Below are positions 37,184 through 45,297 of a stretch of DNA of 64,000 nucleotides, piece after piece (within the stretch, counting starts at the first letter, position 1; each line of letters starts with the position of its first letter). Both the position numbers and the translations under genes were made by a program. The DNA is from Pteria penguin (taxonomy: Eukaryota; Mollusca; Bivalvia; Pterioida; Pteriidae), in NCBI GenBank assembly GCA_035048485.1, contig CM068583.1, positions 22,233,341-22,297,340 on the forward strand. The letters run 5' to 3'. Under the pieces are notes generated by a model. The model worked only from the letters and a program-made list of their open reading frames with translations. It had not been told where the DNA came from and did not search any database.

Positions 37184-38317
37184 ATGGCTAGGCGGAAGCA
37201 GTTAATCTTATCCGATCTATTACGCGACATCTTTTACGATCCGGGACAACCTGGTGGATATGGAGGAGTTCGACGCCTGTACCGACAAGCCAAACGTTTA
37301 GCACCCGTTTCCTTAAAGTTCAAGAAAGAAGACGTAGAAGAATGGTTGAGAGAGCAATCGACATATACGCTTCACAAACCCATCAGACGTAGATTTCCAC
37401 GCAATCGTACCGTGGTGACCACCATGGACGAACAGTGGCAAGCCGATCTAGCAGACGTGTCCAACCTCAAAGACGACAACGACGGGATGACGTTTCTCTT
37501 GTGCGTCATCGACGTGTTTTCCAAGTATGCCTGGGTAGAACCTCTGAAAAACAAAACTGGAAAGGAAATGATCCGAGGATTTCTAAACATCTTGAAAAGA
37601 GCCAAGTCCCGACATCCGAGACGTTTTCAAACGGATAAGGGCAAAGAATTTTTAAACAAGGATTTTCAACGCATGTTAAAAGAACGAGACATTCACTTCT
37701 TTACCACGAACAACACCGATACGAAAGCCAGCGTGGTGGAACGATTTCAAAGGACTTTGAAAGCACGCATGTGGAAATATTTCACTCACAAGCGAACTCG
37801 ACGATACGTGGACGTCTTACCTAGATTCGTGAAGAGTTACAACACATCCCGTCACTCGACCATCGGACGGGCACCGGCCGACGTGAATCCCTCTAACGTC
37901 ATCGACGTGTGGCAATACGCTTACGAGAACCTCGGACCTAAAAAAGGGAAACCACCCAAGTTCAAAGTCGGAGATCGAGTGCGCATCAGTAAAGTCAAGC
38001 ACGTGTTTACCAAGGGATACTTACCGAATTGGACGACGGAACTCTTTACCATCAAACGTCGAGTAACGGGGCGTTATCCGTACGTCTACGTCCTCGAAGA
38101 CGATCACGGCGAACAGTTGGAAGGAACGTTTTACGAAAGCGAACTTCAGAAAGTGATCAAGTCGGACGACGTCTACGAAGTCGAAAAGGTGATCGAAACT
38201 AGAAAACGCCGCGTCGGAAAGAATCGCGTCATTCGAGAAGCGTTAGTCAGGTGGAAAGGTTATCCACCCAGTTTCGATTCATGGATTCCTCATCAGAACC
38301 TCATCGCATTGACGTAG
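37184..38317 (+). CDS. Retrovirus-like integrase with chromodomain (377 aa)
   Basis: Inserts the element and makes the 6-bp duplication. The N-terminal region has GGYGGVRRLYRQAK. The RNase H-fold core carries D88 (QWQADLAD), D151 (QTDKG) and E186 (VVERF), a DD34E arrangement with all three acids present. A basic DNA-binding segment (FKVGDRVRISK) follows. Residues about 322-377 form a chromodomain (YEVEKVIETRKRR... LVRWKGYPPSFDSWIP), as in chromovirus and Polinton integrases, predicted to bind methylated histone tails and bias target choice. Intact. Its last 37 nt overlap the next gene in another frame. Confidence 0.95.
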   Translation: MARRKQLILSDLLRDIFYDPGQPGGYGGVRRLYRQAKRLAPVSLKFKKEDVEEWLREQSTYTLHKPIRRRFPRNRTVVTTMDEQWQADLADVSNLKDDNDGMTFLLCVIDVFSKYAWVEPLKNKTGKEMIRGFLNILKRAKSRHPRRFQTDKGKEFLNKDFQRMLKERDIHFFTTNNTDTKASVVERFQRTLKARMWKYFTHKRTRRYVDVLPRFVKSYNTSRHSTIGRAPADVNPSNVIDVWQYAYENLGPKKGKPPKFKVGDRVRISKVKHVFTKGYLPNWTTELFTIKRRVTGRYPYVYVLEDDHGEQLEGTFYESELQKVIKSDDVYEVEKVIETRKRRVGKNRVIREALVRWKGYPPSFDSWIPHQNLIALT

Positions 38318-38610
38318 AGGAGAGTCCGATACCACCTATCAACAACAACAACAACAACAACAACAATAACATCGTGCGTTCATGGAAGTGGTGTGGCGAA
38401 GCGGTACCTAGAAGCGAGATCGTATTTTTCACCCAAGCGTTCGTGGCGATGACGGTCATCTTGGCGGGCATCATTTGTCTGGCTTTGGGACAAGACAACA
38501 GAGAATTTTGGATGGTGATGCTGAGCGGAAGTTTGGGGTATATAATGCCCAGTCCCAAGATGAAACAATCAAATTGGGTGCGATCGCGACTGGAGAAGAC
38601 GTTAACATGA
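38281..38610 (+). CDS. Two-helix membrane protein (109 aa)
   Basis: Start chosen at MDSSSEPHRID, inside the integrase end. The upstream in-frame Met lies deeper in the integrase. It has an Asn run encoded by (AAC)n, then two hydrophobic helices (about 46-70 and 77-95) and a conserved-looking GYIMPSPK at the end of the second. Small GY(L/I)(L/M)P(N/S)P proteins next to penton genes are common in Polintons (recalled pattern). The stop TGA overlaps the next ATG (ATGA), so translation of the penton gene may be coupled or rely on leaky scanning. Confidence 0.7.
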   Translation: MDSSSEPHRIDVEESPIPPINNNNNNNNNNIVRSWKWCGEAVPRSEIVFFTQAFVAMTVILAGIICLALGQDNREFWMVMLSGSLGYIMPSPKMKQSNWVRSRLEKTLT

Positions 38611-39575
38611 GTTTCTACATGACATTACCCAGCGATGGATCTTTGGAAACCTTTCCGAACAACACCCTGTCTTCTTTCCGTACACACTTACCTCAGATGA
38701 TGGACTTAGACGACGGGGAATGGGAAGTAGGATTGAGCGAGATCGTCTATCCCACCACCGTGGAAAACGTCAAAGAGGGAGGCAACTACATGGAGATCAT
38801 CGTACCCAGTTACTTTCGAGGAAGATCCGTGACACCGAGTCCTTCCGAGCGTTTCAAGATTAAAAAGCTCACCAACAGCTTACCGTTCAGTGCCGCCGAC
38901 CGTCCCGACATACGTGTTCCCATCGCCCACCCCAGTTTCAGCATCCCCATCGTGGGCGTGACCTACCGAGTCGAAATCATGACGGGATTTTACAGTTCCA
39001 TCGAAGGAGTATTGGCAGAATTGAATCACGTACTTAAACACGGATTCGGAAGCATCTTGAAAGGGTTGGCAGACGAAAACGAGACCGATTTCAGAGAGCT
39101 GAAGTTCGAGTATTTGAAGACCTTCAATCGAGTACAGTTGTTGGTCAAGGGACCCGATCACGGTACCAAATACATCTATCCCGTCCGATTATGTCCGGCT
39201 CTGGCGCACATGTTGGGATTCACGATCGATTCGGATCCCTCGTGGATGACCAAGACGACCTACGGCGTAGTGACTCCGGATCTCTACATAGGAATGAGTG
39301 CCCTGTACCTGTATAACAACATCACGCGATCACAGATCGTCGGATCCAAGAACCTACAGCTCTTGCGCATCGTACCTTTCAAACAACAAAGGGTCGACAC
39401 CGATGCAAACTCGCACGGACATTGGGAACCGCGCCTGGTGGAATACATACCTCTGGCCAAAACCCACTTCGATACCTTGGCCATCCATATATACGACGGA
39501 TTGGGGGAACGAGTCTCATTCTTCAACGGCAAAGTCATCGTGAAGCTACATTTTCGTCAGAAGCGCTACATTTAA
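38607..39575 (+). CDS. Minor capsid (penton-like) protein (322 aa)
   Basis: Start at MSFYMTLPSDGS (38607), chosen because the family begins with the 'FY(V/M)TLPS' strand and because it makes an ATGA overlap with the membrane gene. An upstream in-frame Met lies inside that gene. The N-terminal PNNTLSSFRTHLPQ...GEWEVGLSEIVYP is the signature of the Polinton minor jelly-roll capsid protein that forms pentameric vertices. The rest is beta-rich, ending VIVKLHFRQKRYI. Intact and of normal length. Its last 31 codons are duplicated downstream at 39885. Confidence 0.82.
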   Translation: MSFYMTLPSDGSLETFPNNTLSSFRTHLPQMMDLDDGEWEVGLSEIVYPTTVENVKEGGNYMEIIVPSYFRGRSVTPSPSERFKIKKLTNSLPFSAADRPDIRVPIAHPSFSIPIVGVTYRVEIMTGFYSSIEGVLAELNHVLKHGFGSILKGLADENETDFRELKFEYLKTFNRVQLLVKGPDHGTKYIYPVRLCPALAHMLGFTIDSDPSWMTKTTYGVVTPDLYIGMSALYLYNNITRSQIVGSKNLQLLRIVPFKQQRVDTDANSHGHWEPRLVEYIPLAKTHFDTLAIHIYDGLGERVSFFNGKVIVKLHFRQKRYI

Positions 39576-39626
39576 ACCATGATCGTTCATCGAGGGGTGG
39601 TCCGTCAGAGAGGTCGGGGCTTGGGT
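39481..39626 (+). repeat. 146-bp direct repeat, copy 1
   Basis: Contains the last 31 codons of the penton gene and the first 16 codons (MIVHRGVVRQRGRGLG) of the next gene. It matches 39885-40030 with only a few substitutions. Confidence 0.92.
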
Positions 39627-39878
39627 CGTGGTGTTCGAAATCAACGAGGAGGAGTATTTTCGTTACCGGTTCTTGCATATAAAGCAATGAAAAAAAGAGA
39701 AGAACAAAGTAAAAACGCTCCAAAACCCTCAATGAAAGATTTGTTTAAAGTATGGAAAGCTCATGCTTCTCTTATAAGAGAAGCGCAAACGAAAAGAGGA
39801 CCTAACGGAATGTATCTGGATCCCTTAAAAATAGTTATGAATATGCATGGTAATCCCTTTACCATCTTTCCATCCTAA
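39579..39878 (+). CDS. Duplication-flanked small basic protein (99 aa)
   Basis: The first 16 residues, MIVHRGVVRQRGRGLG, come from the duplicated segment. The remainder (RGVRNQRGGVFSLPV, then a Lys-rich helix and FKVWKAHASLI...) is unrelated to the neighbouring core gene and more AT-rich in codon use than it. The gene lies between the two 146-bp repeats, as if inserted or created by segment duplication plus capture. It may be expressed using the start region of the core gene. No family recognised. Confidence 0.6.
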   Translation: MIVHRGVVRQRGRGLGRGVRNQRGGVFSLPVLAYKAMKKREEQSKNAPKPSMKDLFKVWKAHASLIREAQTKRGPNGMYLDPLKIVMNMHGNPFTIFPS

Positions 39879-39884
39879 GAGGAA

Positions 39885-39980
39885 CCATCCATATATACGA
39901 CGGATTGGGGGAACGAGTATCATTCTTCAATGGCAAAGTCATCGTGAAACTACATTTTCGTCAGAAGCGCTACATTTAAA
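39885..39980 (+). pseudogene. Fragment of penton gene 3' end
   Basis: A second copy of the last 31 codons of the minor capsid gene (IHIYDGLGERVSFFNG...), including the stop, with no start of its own. Part of the 146-bp direct repeat copy 2. Confidence 0.8.
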
Positions 39981-40030
39981 CCATGATCGTTCATCGAGGG
40001 GTGGCCCGTCAGAGAGGTCGGGGCTTGGGT
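39885..40030 (+). repeat. 146-bp direct repeat, copy 2
   Basis: Matches 39481-39626 at an offset of 404 bp and ends inside the first codons of the core-protein gene. The high similarity points to a fairly recent duplication. Confidence 0.92.
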
Positions 40031-40705
40031 CCCCTGATAGGACTGGGAGCCAAAATGATGATGGGACCCGGAATGTCGATAGCTCAGTCGGTCTTACCAG
40101 CGATTTTACCCGCACTCATGGGACAAGGAGGTCGAGGACGACGAAGAAGAGGGCAGACGGGATCGGGATTTAAGGATATAGCCTTGTCCTTTCTCAAAAA
40201 AGGGGGAAAGAAAGTATTGAAAGGAGCACTCAACGCGGGACTAGACATCGTGAATCGGAAAAGAAACTGGAAAGATGCTTTTTTACATCACGGCAGAGAA
40301 ACGGCTAGCGACATTCTGTCGTCGGCACCTTCCGACGTATTCACCAGCGTGGTGATGCCGGAACCCAAGAGAGCCAGACCGACCGAGGAAGGCGTCAGAC
40401 GAGCTCTCGCAGAAGTCGTCAAGCGTCATAATCCCGTCAAACGAACTCCTATCACGGCAGGAGTCAAACGAACTCCTACCACGGCAGGAGTCAAACGTGC
40501 AAATCCGGTCAAGAAAGCAGGTGCCGTGGGACCCCGGGCTCCCATAAAAAGAAGAGCTGTCGGAAAGAAACGTCAGTCTGGAAAAGGACGTGTCAGAAGA
40601 AAGTTGGGTGTTATACTACCCGCCGGACCAATCCAGAGAAAACTGAAATCTGCCAAGAAAAGACTGAGATCTATCAAGAGAAGATCGATAGACATATTCG
40701 ATTAA
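39983..40705 (+). CDS. Basic virion-core-like protein (240 aa)
   Basis: Arg/Gly N-terminus (MIVHRGVARQRGRGLG), a Met/Gly/Ala-rich hydrophobic stretch (about 17-45), then a basic domain and a Lys/Arg-rich C-terminus with a repeated VKRTP(I/T)TAG unit. Three segments, LIGL|G, MMGP|G and LMGQ|G, fit the adenovirus protease type II consensus (M/I/L)XGX|G, as expected of a core precursor such as adenovirus pVII/pX/pVI. DNA condensation in the particle is the likely role. It sits between penton and major capsid genes. Confidence 0.68.
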   Translation: MIVHRGVARQRGRGLGPLIGLGAKMMMGPGMSIAQSVLPAILPALMGQGGRGRRRRGQTGSGFKDIALSFLKKGGKKVLKGALNAGLDIVNRKRNWKDAFLHHGRETASDILSSAPSDVFTSVVMPEPKRARPTEEGVRRALAEVVKRHNPVKRTPITAGVKRTPTTAGVKRANPVKKAGAVGPRAPIKRRAVGKKRQSGKGRVRRKLGVILPAGPIQRKLKSAKKRLRSIKRRSIDIFD

Positions 40706-40706
40706 G

Positions 40707-42038
40707 ATGATGCACAGAGAATCATGCGAGTGTTCGACGGAGGGCTTACAGTTGAATCGAGTTCCACAAACGATGACGGTGTTGGAGAAAGCCCAATGGG
40801 AAGAATTTTATCCCGTGAGTTCCATCGACAATCGAAATCCGACGGCACCGATCGAATTCGATATCAAGGGACACGGGGAGGACTTTTTAGATCTTTCTCA
40901 GACTTTCGTCTACATGAAATTCAAGGTCACGAAAGCGGACGGAACGGATTTAGGCGCCGACACGCAGGTCACTCCCGTCAACAACATCATGCACAGCATG
41001 TTTTCGCAGATCGACATGTCCATGAACGGCAAGACCATCACCCCGAGCACCGACACGTATCCGTATCGAGCTTATTTGGAGACTTTACTCTCGTACACTC
41101 CCGAGACCCTCAGGAAACAGATCAGTAGTACCGACTTGTGGTTCACGGATCAAGCTGGACGCATGAATGCCGTCAACCCGTACGAGGACGATAAGACTGC
41201 CGCCGGCTACAACATCGGTCTGATCCAACGTCACAAGAAGATCTAAGAAAGTAAATGGTTGGAATTGTACGATCGCATACATCTGGACATGTTTCAACAA
41301 GGGAATTTCATCGTCAACGGCGTGGACGTCCGCTTGAGATTCAACAGGGCTCGTACGTCGTTTTGTCTGATGGGAAACGAGGACGGTAACATTCACATCG
41401 AACAGATGATGTTATTCGTGCGTAAAGTGAGACTCATGCCAAATGCGCTGTTAGGAGTCAATCAGATGTTGAACACCACGACGGCCAAATACCCCATAAG
41501 ACGCGTGGAAGTGAAATCCTTTACCATTCCGCAGGGCACTCGTTCGAAGATCACGGACAACGTGTTTTCCGGACAGTTACCCAAACGGGTATTCTTTTGC
41601 ATGACGAAAAATGCAGGCTACAACGGAGCTTTGAATCGGAACCCGTTCGATTTCGGAAACTTCGATCTGGAGAAAATAGAAATCAGTCTGAACGGAGACG
41701 TCCAACACACCAAACCCTACGAACCGAACTTTGACGACAATCTATACCTGCGTTCTTACATGTCCTTGTACCAATCCCTGGGAAGGATCGGCGACGATTG
41801 GGCTCCAGACATATCCTACCAGGAATACAAGAACGGTTTCGCCATTTGGGGATTCGACTTCACCACGGACCAGAACGGACACGTAGCCGATAAATTTCAC
41901 ATGGTAAAAACGGGTAACATGCGCATCGAACTTCAGTTCGGCACAGCGTTACCGACCGTCATCAATTGCATCGTGTATGCAGAATTCGACAACGTCATAC
42001 AAATCAATAAACAGAGGGAAATCGATGTCGACTATTAA
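40707..42038 (+). pseudogene. Major capsid protein (double jelly-roll), one in-frame stop
   Basis: The N-terminal SCECSTEGLQL and EFDIKGHGEDFLDLSQTFVYMKF are signature sequences of the Polinton hexon-like major capsid protein. The frame is interrupted by a single TAA at 41244-41246, after RHKKI, and continues in the same frame (ESKWLELYDRIHLDMFQQ...) to 42038. About 443 codons in total, otherwise undamaged. It is either a nonsense mutation that abolishes full-length capsid, a sequencing error, or stop-codon readthrough. The context gives no reason to prefer readthrough. The last 14 nt overlap the protease start. Confidence 0.85.
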
Positions 42039-42627
42039 AGCCCTGGATACTCATCAACTGTACGATATTCTGTCTCGCGATCCATACGTGAGTCCTCATT
42101 TTGGAGGCGTGTATCCTCGGGACGCCTTACCGATTGGAAGCGACGGACGATCTTTCGTCATCAACACGGACGAGGCCGATAAACCGGGAGAACATTGGGT
42201 GTGTGTTCACTTCGGAGAGGACGGGATAGCCGAATATTTCGATTCCTACGGATTACCACCATGGGCGTATGGCGATATCGTACGTTTCATGCGATCCAAA
42301 AGTCGAAGCCTAGTCTACAATACCGTACCTTATCAAAGTTGGGATACCCCCGTGTGCGGACATTACTGTATCTATTACCTACACCACAGAAGTCGAAAGG
42401 TACCCAGATCGGATATGATGCGTTGGCTGATGTCGTATCACCTACCGATCCCGTCCAAGACGACATGGAAGAAAGAAGACAACGATCGTTTCATTTACCA
42501 ATGGTATCGAGAGAACGTGATCCCGAGAAAACCCAGACCTTTAACGATGAAGAAACAGACTTGCTTGTGTCGGAAAGCGCCGAATCTCGTACATCCCGCC
42601 GCTGCTGTGACGTCTGCCTTGACTTGA
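42025..42627 (+). CDS. Adenain-like cysteine protease (200 aa)
   Basis: Start at MSTIKALDTHQL (42025), overlapping the capsid stop by 14 nt; a more distant in-frame Met lies within the capsid gene. The catalytic set has the order of adenovirus protease/Ulp1 (C5/C48): His57 in GEHWVCVHF, Asp73 in EYFDSYG, Gln104 in VPYQS and Cys111 in VCGHYCIYYL. It would process core and capsid precursors during maturation. Length and spacing are close to adenain. Intact. A Cys-containing basic tail (KKQTCLCRKAP) follows the catalytic domain. Confidence 0.92.
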   Translation: MSTIKALDTHQLYDILSRDPYVSPHFGGVYPRDALPIGSDGRSFVINTDEADKPGEHWVCVHFGEDGIAEYFDSYGLPPWAYGDIVRFMRSKSRSLVYNTVPYQSWDTPVCGHYCIYYLHHRSRKVPRSDMMRWLMSYHLPIPSKTTWKKEDNDRFIYQWYRENVIPRKPRPLTMKKQTCLCRKAPNLVHPAAAVTSALT

Positions 42628-42698
42628 CTTCTTTCATACTCATGATTTTAGCCATTCAATTGTTCATTGTAGGTTTAGCTTTGCTTAACTATGTATGA
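42465..42698 (+). CDS. Overlapping small tail-anchored membrane protein (77 aa)
   Basis: Read in the frame next to the protease, overlapping its last 163 nt and extending 71 nt past it. MEERRQRSFHLP start, an acidic TFNDEETDLL segment, RRCCDVC and one C-terminal helix (LTSFILMILAIQLFIVGLAL) ending just before the stop. The non-random hydrophobic end outside the protease gene argues it is real, but the first Met is uncertain. Confidence 0.5.
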   Translation: MEERRQRSFHLPMVSRERDPEKTQTFNDEETDLLVSESAESRTSRRCCDVCLDLTSFILMILAIQLFIVGLALLNYV

Positions 42699-42952
42699 TA
42701 TTATGTATGATATTATGTCAAAATGTATAAATCAAAATGTATATATCAAATTATGTCAAAATGTGTTAATCAAACAAAAATATTTGTCGAGTATCCGAAA
42801 TGACCAAACTTGGACGATGGAGACATCGCTCCGAGCCGTAATGGCAGAGTTTAAACAAAGTAGTGAGACAGATATTTGATTGTAAATATGCATTGTAAGT
42901 GAAGAACAAAGGGACGGTCCTAATCCTTGTTCTTTACGTTGTGTTAGCGGGA

Positions 42953-42958
42953 CAATAA
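42953..42958 (+). terminator. Polyadenylation signal of the capsid-protease cluster
   Basis: AATAAA in GGGACAATAAATTG, about 330 nt downstream of the protease stop, before the next promoter. The intervening 42700-42950 is AT-rich with short TATGATAT repeats and no gene. Confidence 0.45.
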
Positions 42959-42989
42959 ATTGATTCAAAACATATTCTTCTTTGTTTGT

Positions 42990-43207
42990 CTCAAGTACAA
43001 GGTTAATTGAATAGAACAAGTTCAAGGTCGTATAGACAAAATGTTATTTGAATACAAGTTCAAGGTCAATTGATTTAAAAACAACTTCAAGGTCGTGTGG
43101 AAAAGTCCAGAACCTTCAGTACAAGTTCAAGGTTATTTTGAAAAAAACCCAAGTTCAAGGTCAAGGTCATCAAGTACAAGTTCAAGGTCGAAACCAGATA
43201 TATAAAA
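42990..43207 (+). promoter_or_regulatory. Promoter with six TTCAAGGT half-sites and TATA box
   Basis: AAGTTCAAGGTC or close variants occur at about 43020, 43058, 43085, 43125, 43152 and 43189, with an additional overlapping CAAGGTCA. TATAAAA at 43201 lies 47 bp before the ATG. All sites are on the same strand, as expected for monomer-binding nuclear receptors. Confidence 0.6.
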
Positions 43208-43247
43208 TAGGGAAAGAAAGCAAGACTCGTCATTATCATCAATCATC

Positions 43248-43892
43248 ATGAATACTTCGTTCGACAGACCAAACCCGGAGCACGTTCACCTTGCCAAACA
43301 GAGATTCGCCAACATGTTACATTCCTTGAATGAGGAACTGAAAGGACAGGGGCTTCGAGACCTCAAGATCAATTTACAGTTCGTCTATGATATGTCGCCA
43401 GCAGAAGTATACACCCAGTGTGCCAGTGATCTCGTTCAAAGGATGTTGTGGAATCTATTCATACGCTTCGAACCTGAAAAGCGTAACGTGAACTTGAAAG
43501 CACTGCTACAATGTCTCAATACCAAAAACACTCGCAAGGCATTCGATCTGGTATACGATGCTTGGGAAGAAATGATCGTGACTTTGAAAGATTTGACGAT
43601 CATATCCATGCACAGAGTCTATCGATACGAAGAAGAAAAAAAGGATGTCACTATGAGCAAACCGCAAAATCAAGAAGAAAAGGATGTCACTATGAGCAAA
43701 CCGCAAAATCAAGAACTATCCGATTCGGAAGACCACGACGACCATACGCCGTTCCGAGTGGAATACGTTGCCGTTCATCCCGATTGCATCGGGGAAGAAG
43801 ATCACCAAAATCAACTCATGTTAGAAATCTGTCCGAAGTGTCGGAAATATAACGAAGCCTTACATAAAGACGAAATAATGATGCTCTCTTAA
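43248..43892 (+). CDS. Unknown element protein with duplicated 13-aa unit (214 aa)
   Basis: MNTSFDRPNPEHVHLAKQRF start behind a TATA box. The first 130 residues are helical (FANMLHSLNEELK, DLVQRMLWNLFIRF). At about 128-153 a 39-bp tandem duplication gives two copies of KDVTMSKPQNQEE. The C-terminal part has CPKCRKYNEAL. No family recognised. It has its own nuclear-receptor-like promoter, which sets it apart from the capsid cluster, and is followed by a second small gene. Confidence 0.65.
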   Translation: MNTSFDRPNPEHVHLAKQRFANMLHSLNEELKGQGLRDLKINLQFVYDMSPAEVYTQCASDLVQRMLWNLFIRFEPEKRNVNLKALLQCLNTKNTRKAFDLVYDAWEEMIVTLKDLTIISMHRVYRYEEEKKDVTMSKPQNQEEKDVTMSKPQNQELSDSEDHDDHTPFRVEYVAVHPDCIGEEDHQNQLMLEICPKCRKYNEALHKDEIMMLS

Positions 43893-43930
43893 AAGACAGA
43901 GTCGTAATAGAAACTCGATCAGTTACCGTC

Positions 43931-44206
43931 ATGTTGTCGAGACTACTACAGTGGCAGATTTGGTTCTCTTTAACCATCCTTAGACGTTCGCAATGGAGAG
44001 AAATGTTATCCGACATAAAAAACTTGAGGGACTATCACGAAGTAGTGATCGCCATGTTTAAAGACGGAAGAGTGTCCGAAACAAAACTATACGTGTTAGA
44101 ACTCTTTACTAAAGATCTGTGTCGAAAATTCGGAAGCGATGTATTCAAAGACTCCTTCGATAGAGTGAAAGATAGACTCATGAGATTAAGACCAGTGACT
44201 GTGTAA
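43931..44206 (+). CDS. Small helical protein (91 aa, unknown)
   Basis: MLSRLLQWQIWFSLTILRRSQW start with an amphipathic or membrane-leaning N-terminus, then a charged helical body. It lies 38 nt after the preceding gene and is probably co-transcribed with it. Several AATAAA signals follow at about 44265-44300. Confidence 0.5.
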   Translation: MLSRLLQWQIWFSLTILRRSQWREMLSDIKNLRDYHEVVIAMFKDGRVSETKLYVLELFTKDLCRKFGSDVFKDSFDRVKDRLMRLRPVTV

Positions 44207-44394
44207 ACATTTTGTATGACGAAATATGTAAAATAATAATGATAAACATTCTGCCATTGCTATGTAAATAAAATCATAATAAACTCATAATAAAATAAGA
44301 CTTACCGTGTTTTTGTTATTGCATCAACCCTCGAGTTACTTTTCAATTTTGTAGTATTGCATCGACCATTTGGCTACTTTTCTTAAGATATGGT

Positions 44395-44410
44395 GGCCCT
44401 AAAAAGGGCC
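44395..44410 (-). promoter_or_regulatory. Histone-type 3' stem-loop after the Pro-rich gene
   Basis: On the minus strand GGCCCT-TTTT-AGGGCC, then ACCATATC and TTAAGAAAAGTAG, 22 nt past the stop codon. The loop is UUUU, where the other four have UUUA. Confidence 0.62.
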
Positions 44411-44432
44411 GTTTTTAGTTCTTTTAAAGAAC

Positions 44433-44978
44433 TCAGTGACCCCCGCATTTGCGGGAGCCACACGCCGGGCACGACAGTGCCCGTCTTCTAGCAGCACAAG
44501 AAAGTGCTGATAGAGGACGGGGGGAAAACTGCAATAGTTCCGGCTGGAACGGAGGTTCGGGAGGCTGTGATAGAATTTCAGCATCCCAATCTTCTCTCGG
44601 TACAGGAGCTGGATGTGCTGCCGCTGCCGGTGGTGGTGGCCTTACCGGTGGTGGTAGCCTTACCGGTGGTGGTGGCCTTGCCGGTGCTGACGTCAGTACT
44701 GGTACTTGTGGTGGTGGAGGGGGTGGCGGGTAGTTCGGAGGCCCGTGATGTTGATTGGGCCTCCAGCTAAATGGTCTTAAGGTCACCACCTGTCTAACTG
44801 TACTTGTCTCCTTTTTCTGTTCTTCCTCTCTTTTCTTTTCGATTAGATTGCTAATTTCATTAGCAATTTCATCCAATTTATCCGCCATCTCTATCAACTC
44901 TATTGCTTTTACTCTGTGTTTCTCAGAAATTTCTCTTAGGCGTATTGAATACTGCTCCATACTGTATAAAGAACTCAT
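44433..44978 (-). CDS. Coiled-coil, Pro-rich protein with C-terminal Cys motif (181 aa)
   Basis: It starts MSSLYSMEQYSIRLREI at the inner end of the right TIR. Residues 5-58 are a charged coiled coil (EMADKLDEIANEISNLIEKK). Residues about 75-130 are Pro-rich (PPPPPPPQVP, RPPPPVRLPPPVRPPPP). The C-terminus is CPACGSRKCGGH, a possible zinc-binding pair. No family recognised. It occupies the mirror position of the Gln-rich gene at the left end and shares its promoter type and stem-loop, but the sequences are unrelated after the first three residues. Confidence 0.65.
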   Translation of the reverse strand: MSSLYSMEQYSIRLREISEKHRVKAIELIEMADKLDEIANEISNLIEKKREEEQKKETSTVRQVVTLRPFSWRPNQHHGPPNYPPPPPPPQVPVLTSAPARPPPPVRLPPPVRPPPPAAAAHPAPVPREDWDAEILSQPPEPPFQPELLQFSPRPLSALSCAARRRALSCPACGSRKCGGH

Positions 44979-45065
44979 CTTTAATACGAAAATCTTGATT
45001 CGAAAAATCTCGATTCAAAACTGGCGCTTCTCTAGAAAAAATCTTATTATTTATACTGAAAAAAG

Positions 45066-45224
45066 GGTGTTTCCTTACACGTCCGCAAAAATGAGAATAT
45101 TTCAAGACTTTGTTTAGGTTACCAAAAAGGTGTTTCCTTACACGTCCGCAATTACAGTAAAATATTTCAAGACTTTGTCTTAGTACACTTAGGTTACCAA
45201 AAAGGTGTTTCCTTACACGTCCGC
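45066..45224. promoter_or_regulatory. Promoter repeat array of right TIR (3 copies)
   Basis: Inverse copies of GCGGACGTGTAAGGAAACAC(C) at 45066, 45129 and 45204, between the divergent genes 44978(-) and 45298(+), each adjacent to a GTTACCAAAAA or similar segment. TATA-like boxes flank the array (TTTATA near 45048, TATATATA near 45236). Confidence 0.75.
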
Positions 45225-45297
45225 GTTTACATTAGTATATATACTTCAGAATATGTTCTAGTACTTTACCTGAAAAAATTTTATTTTTTTCGACGAC

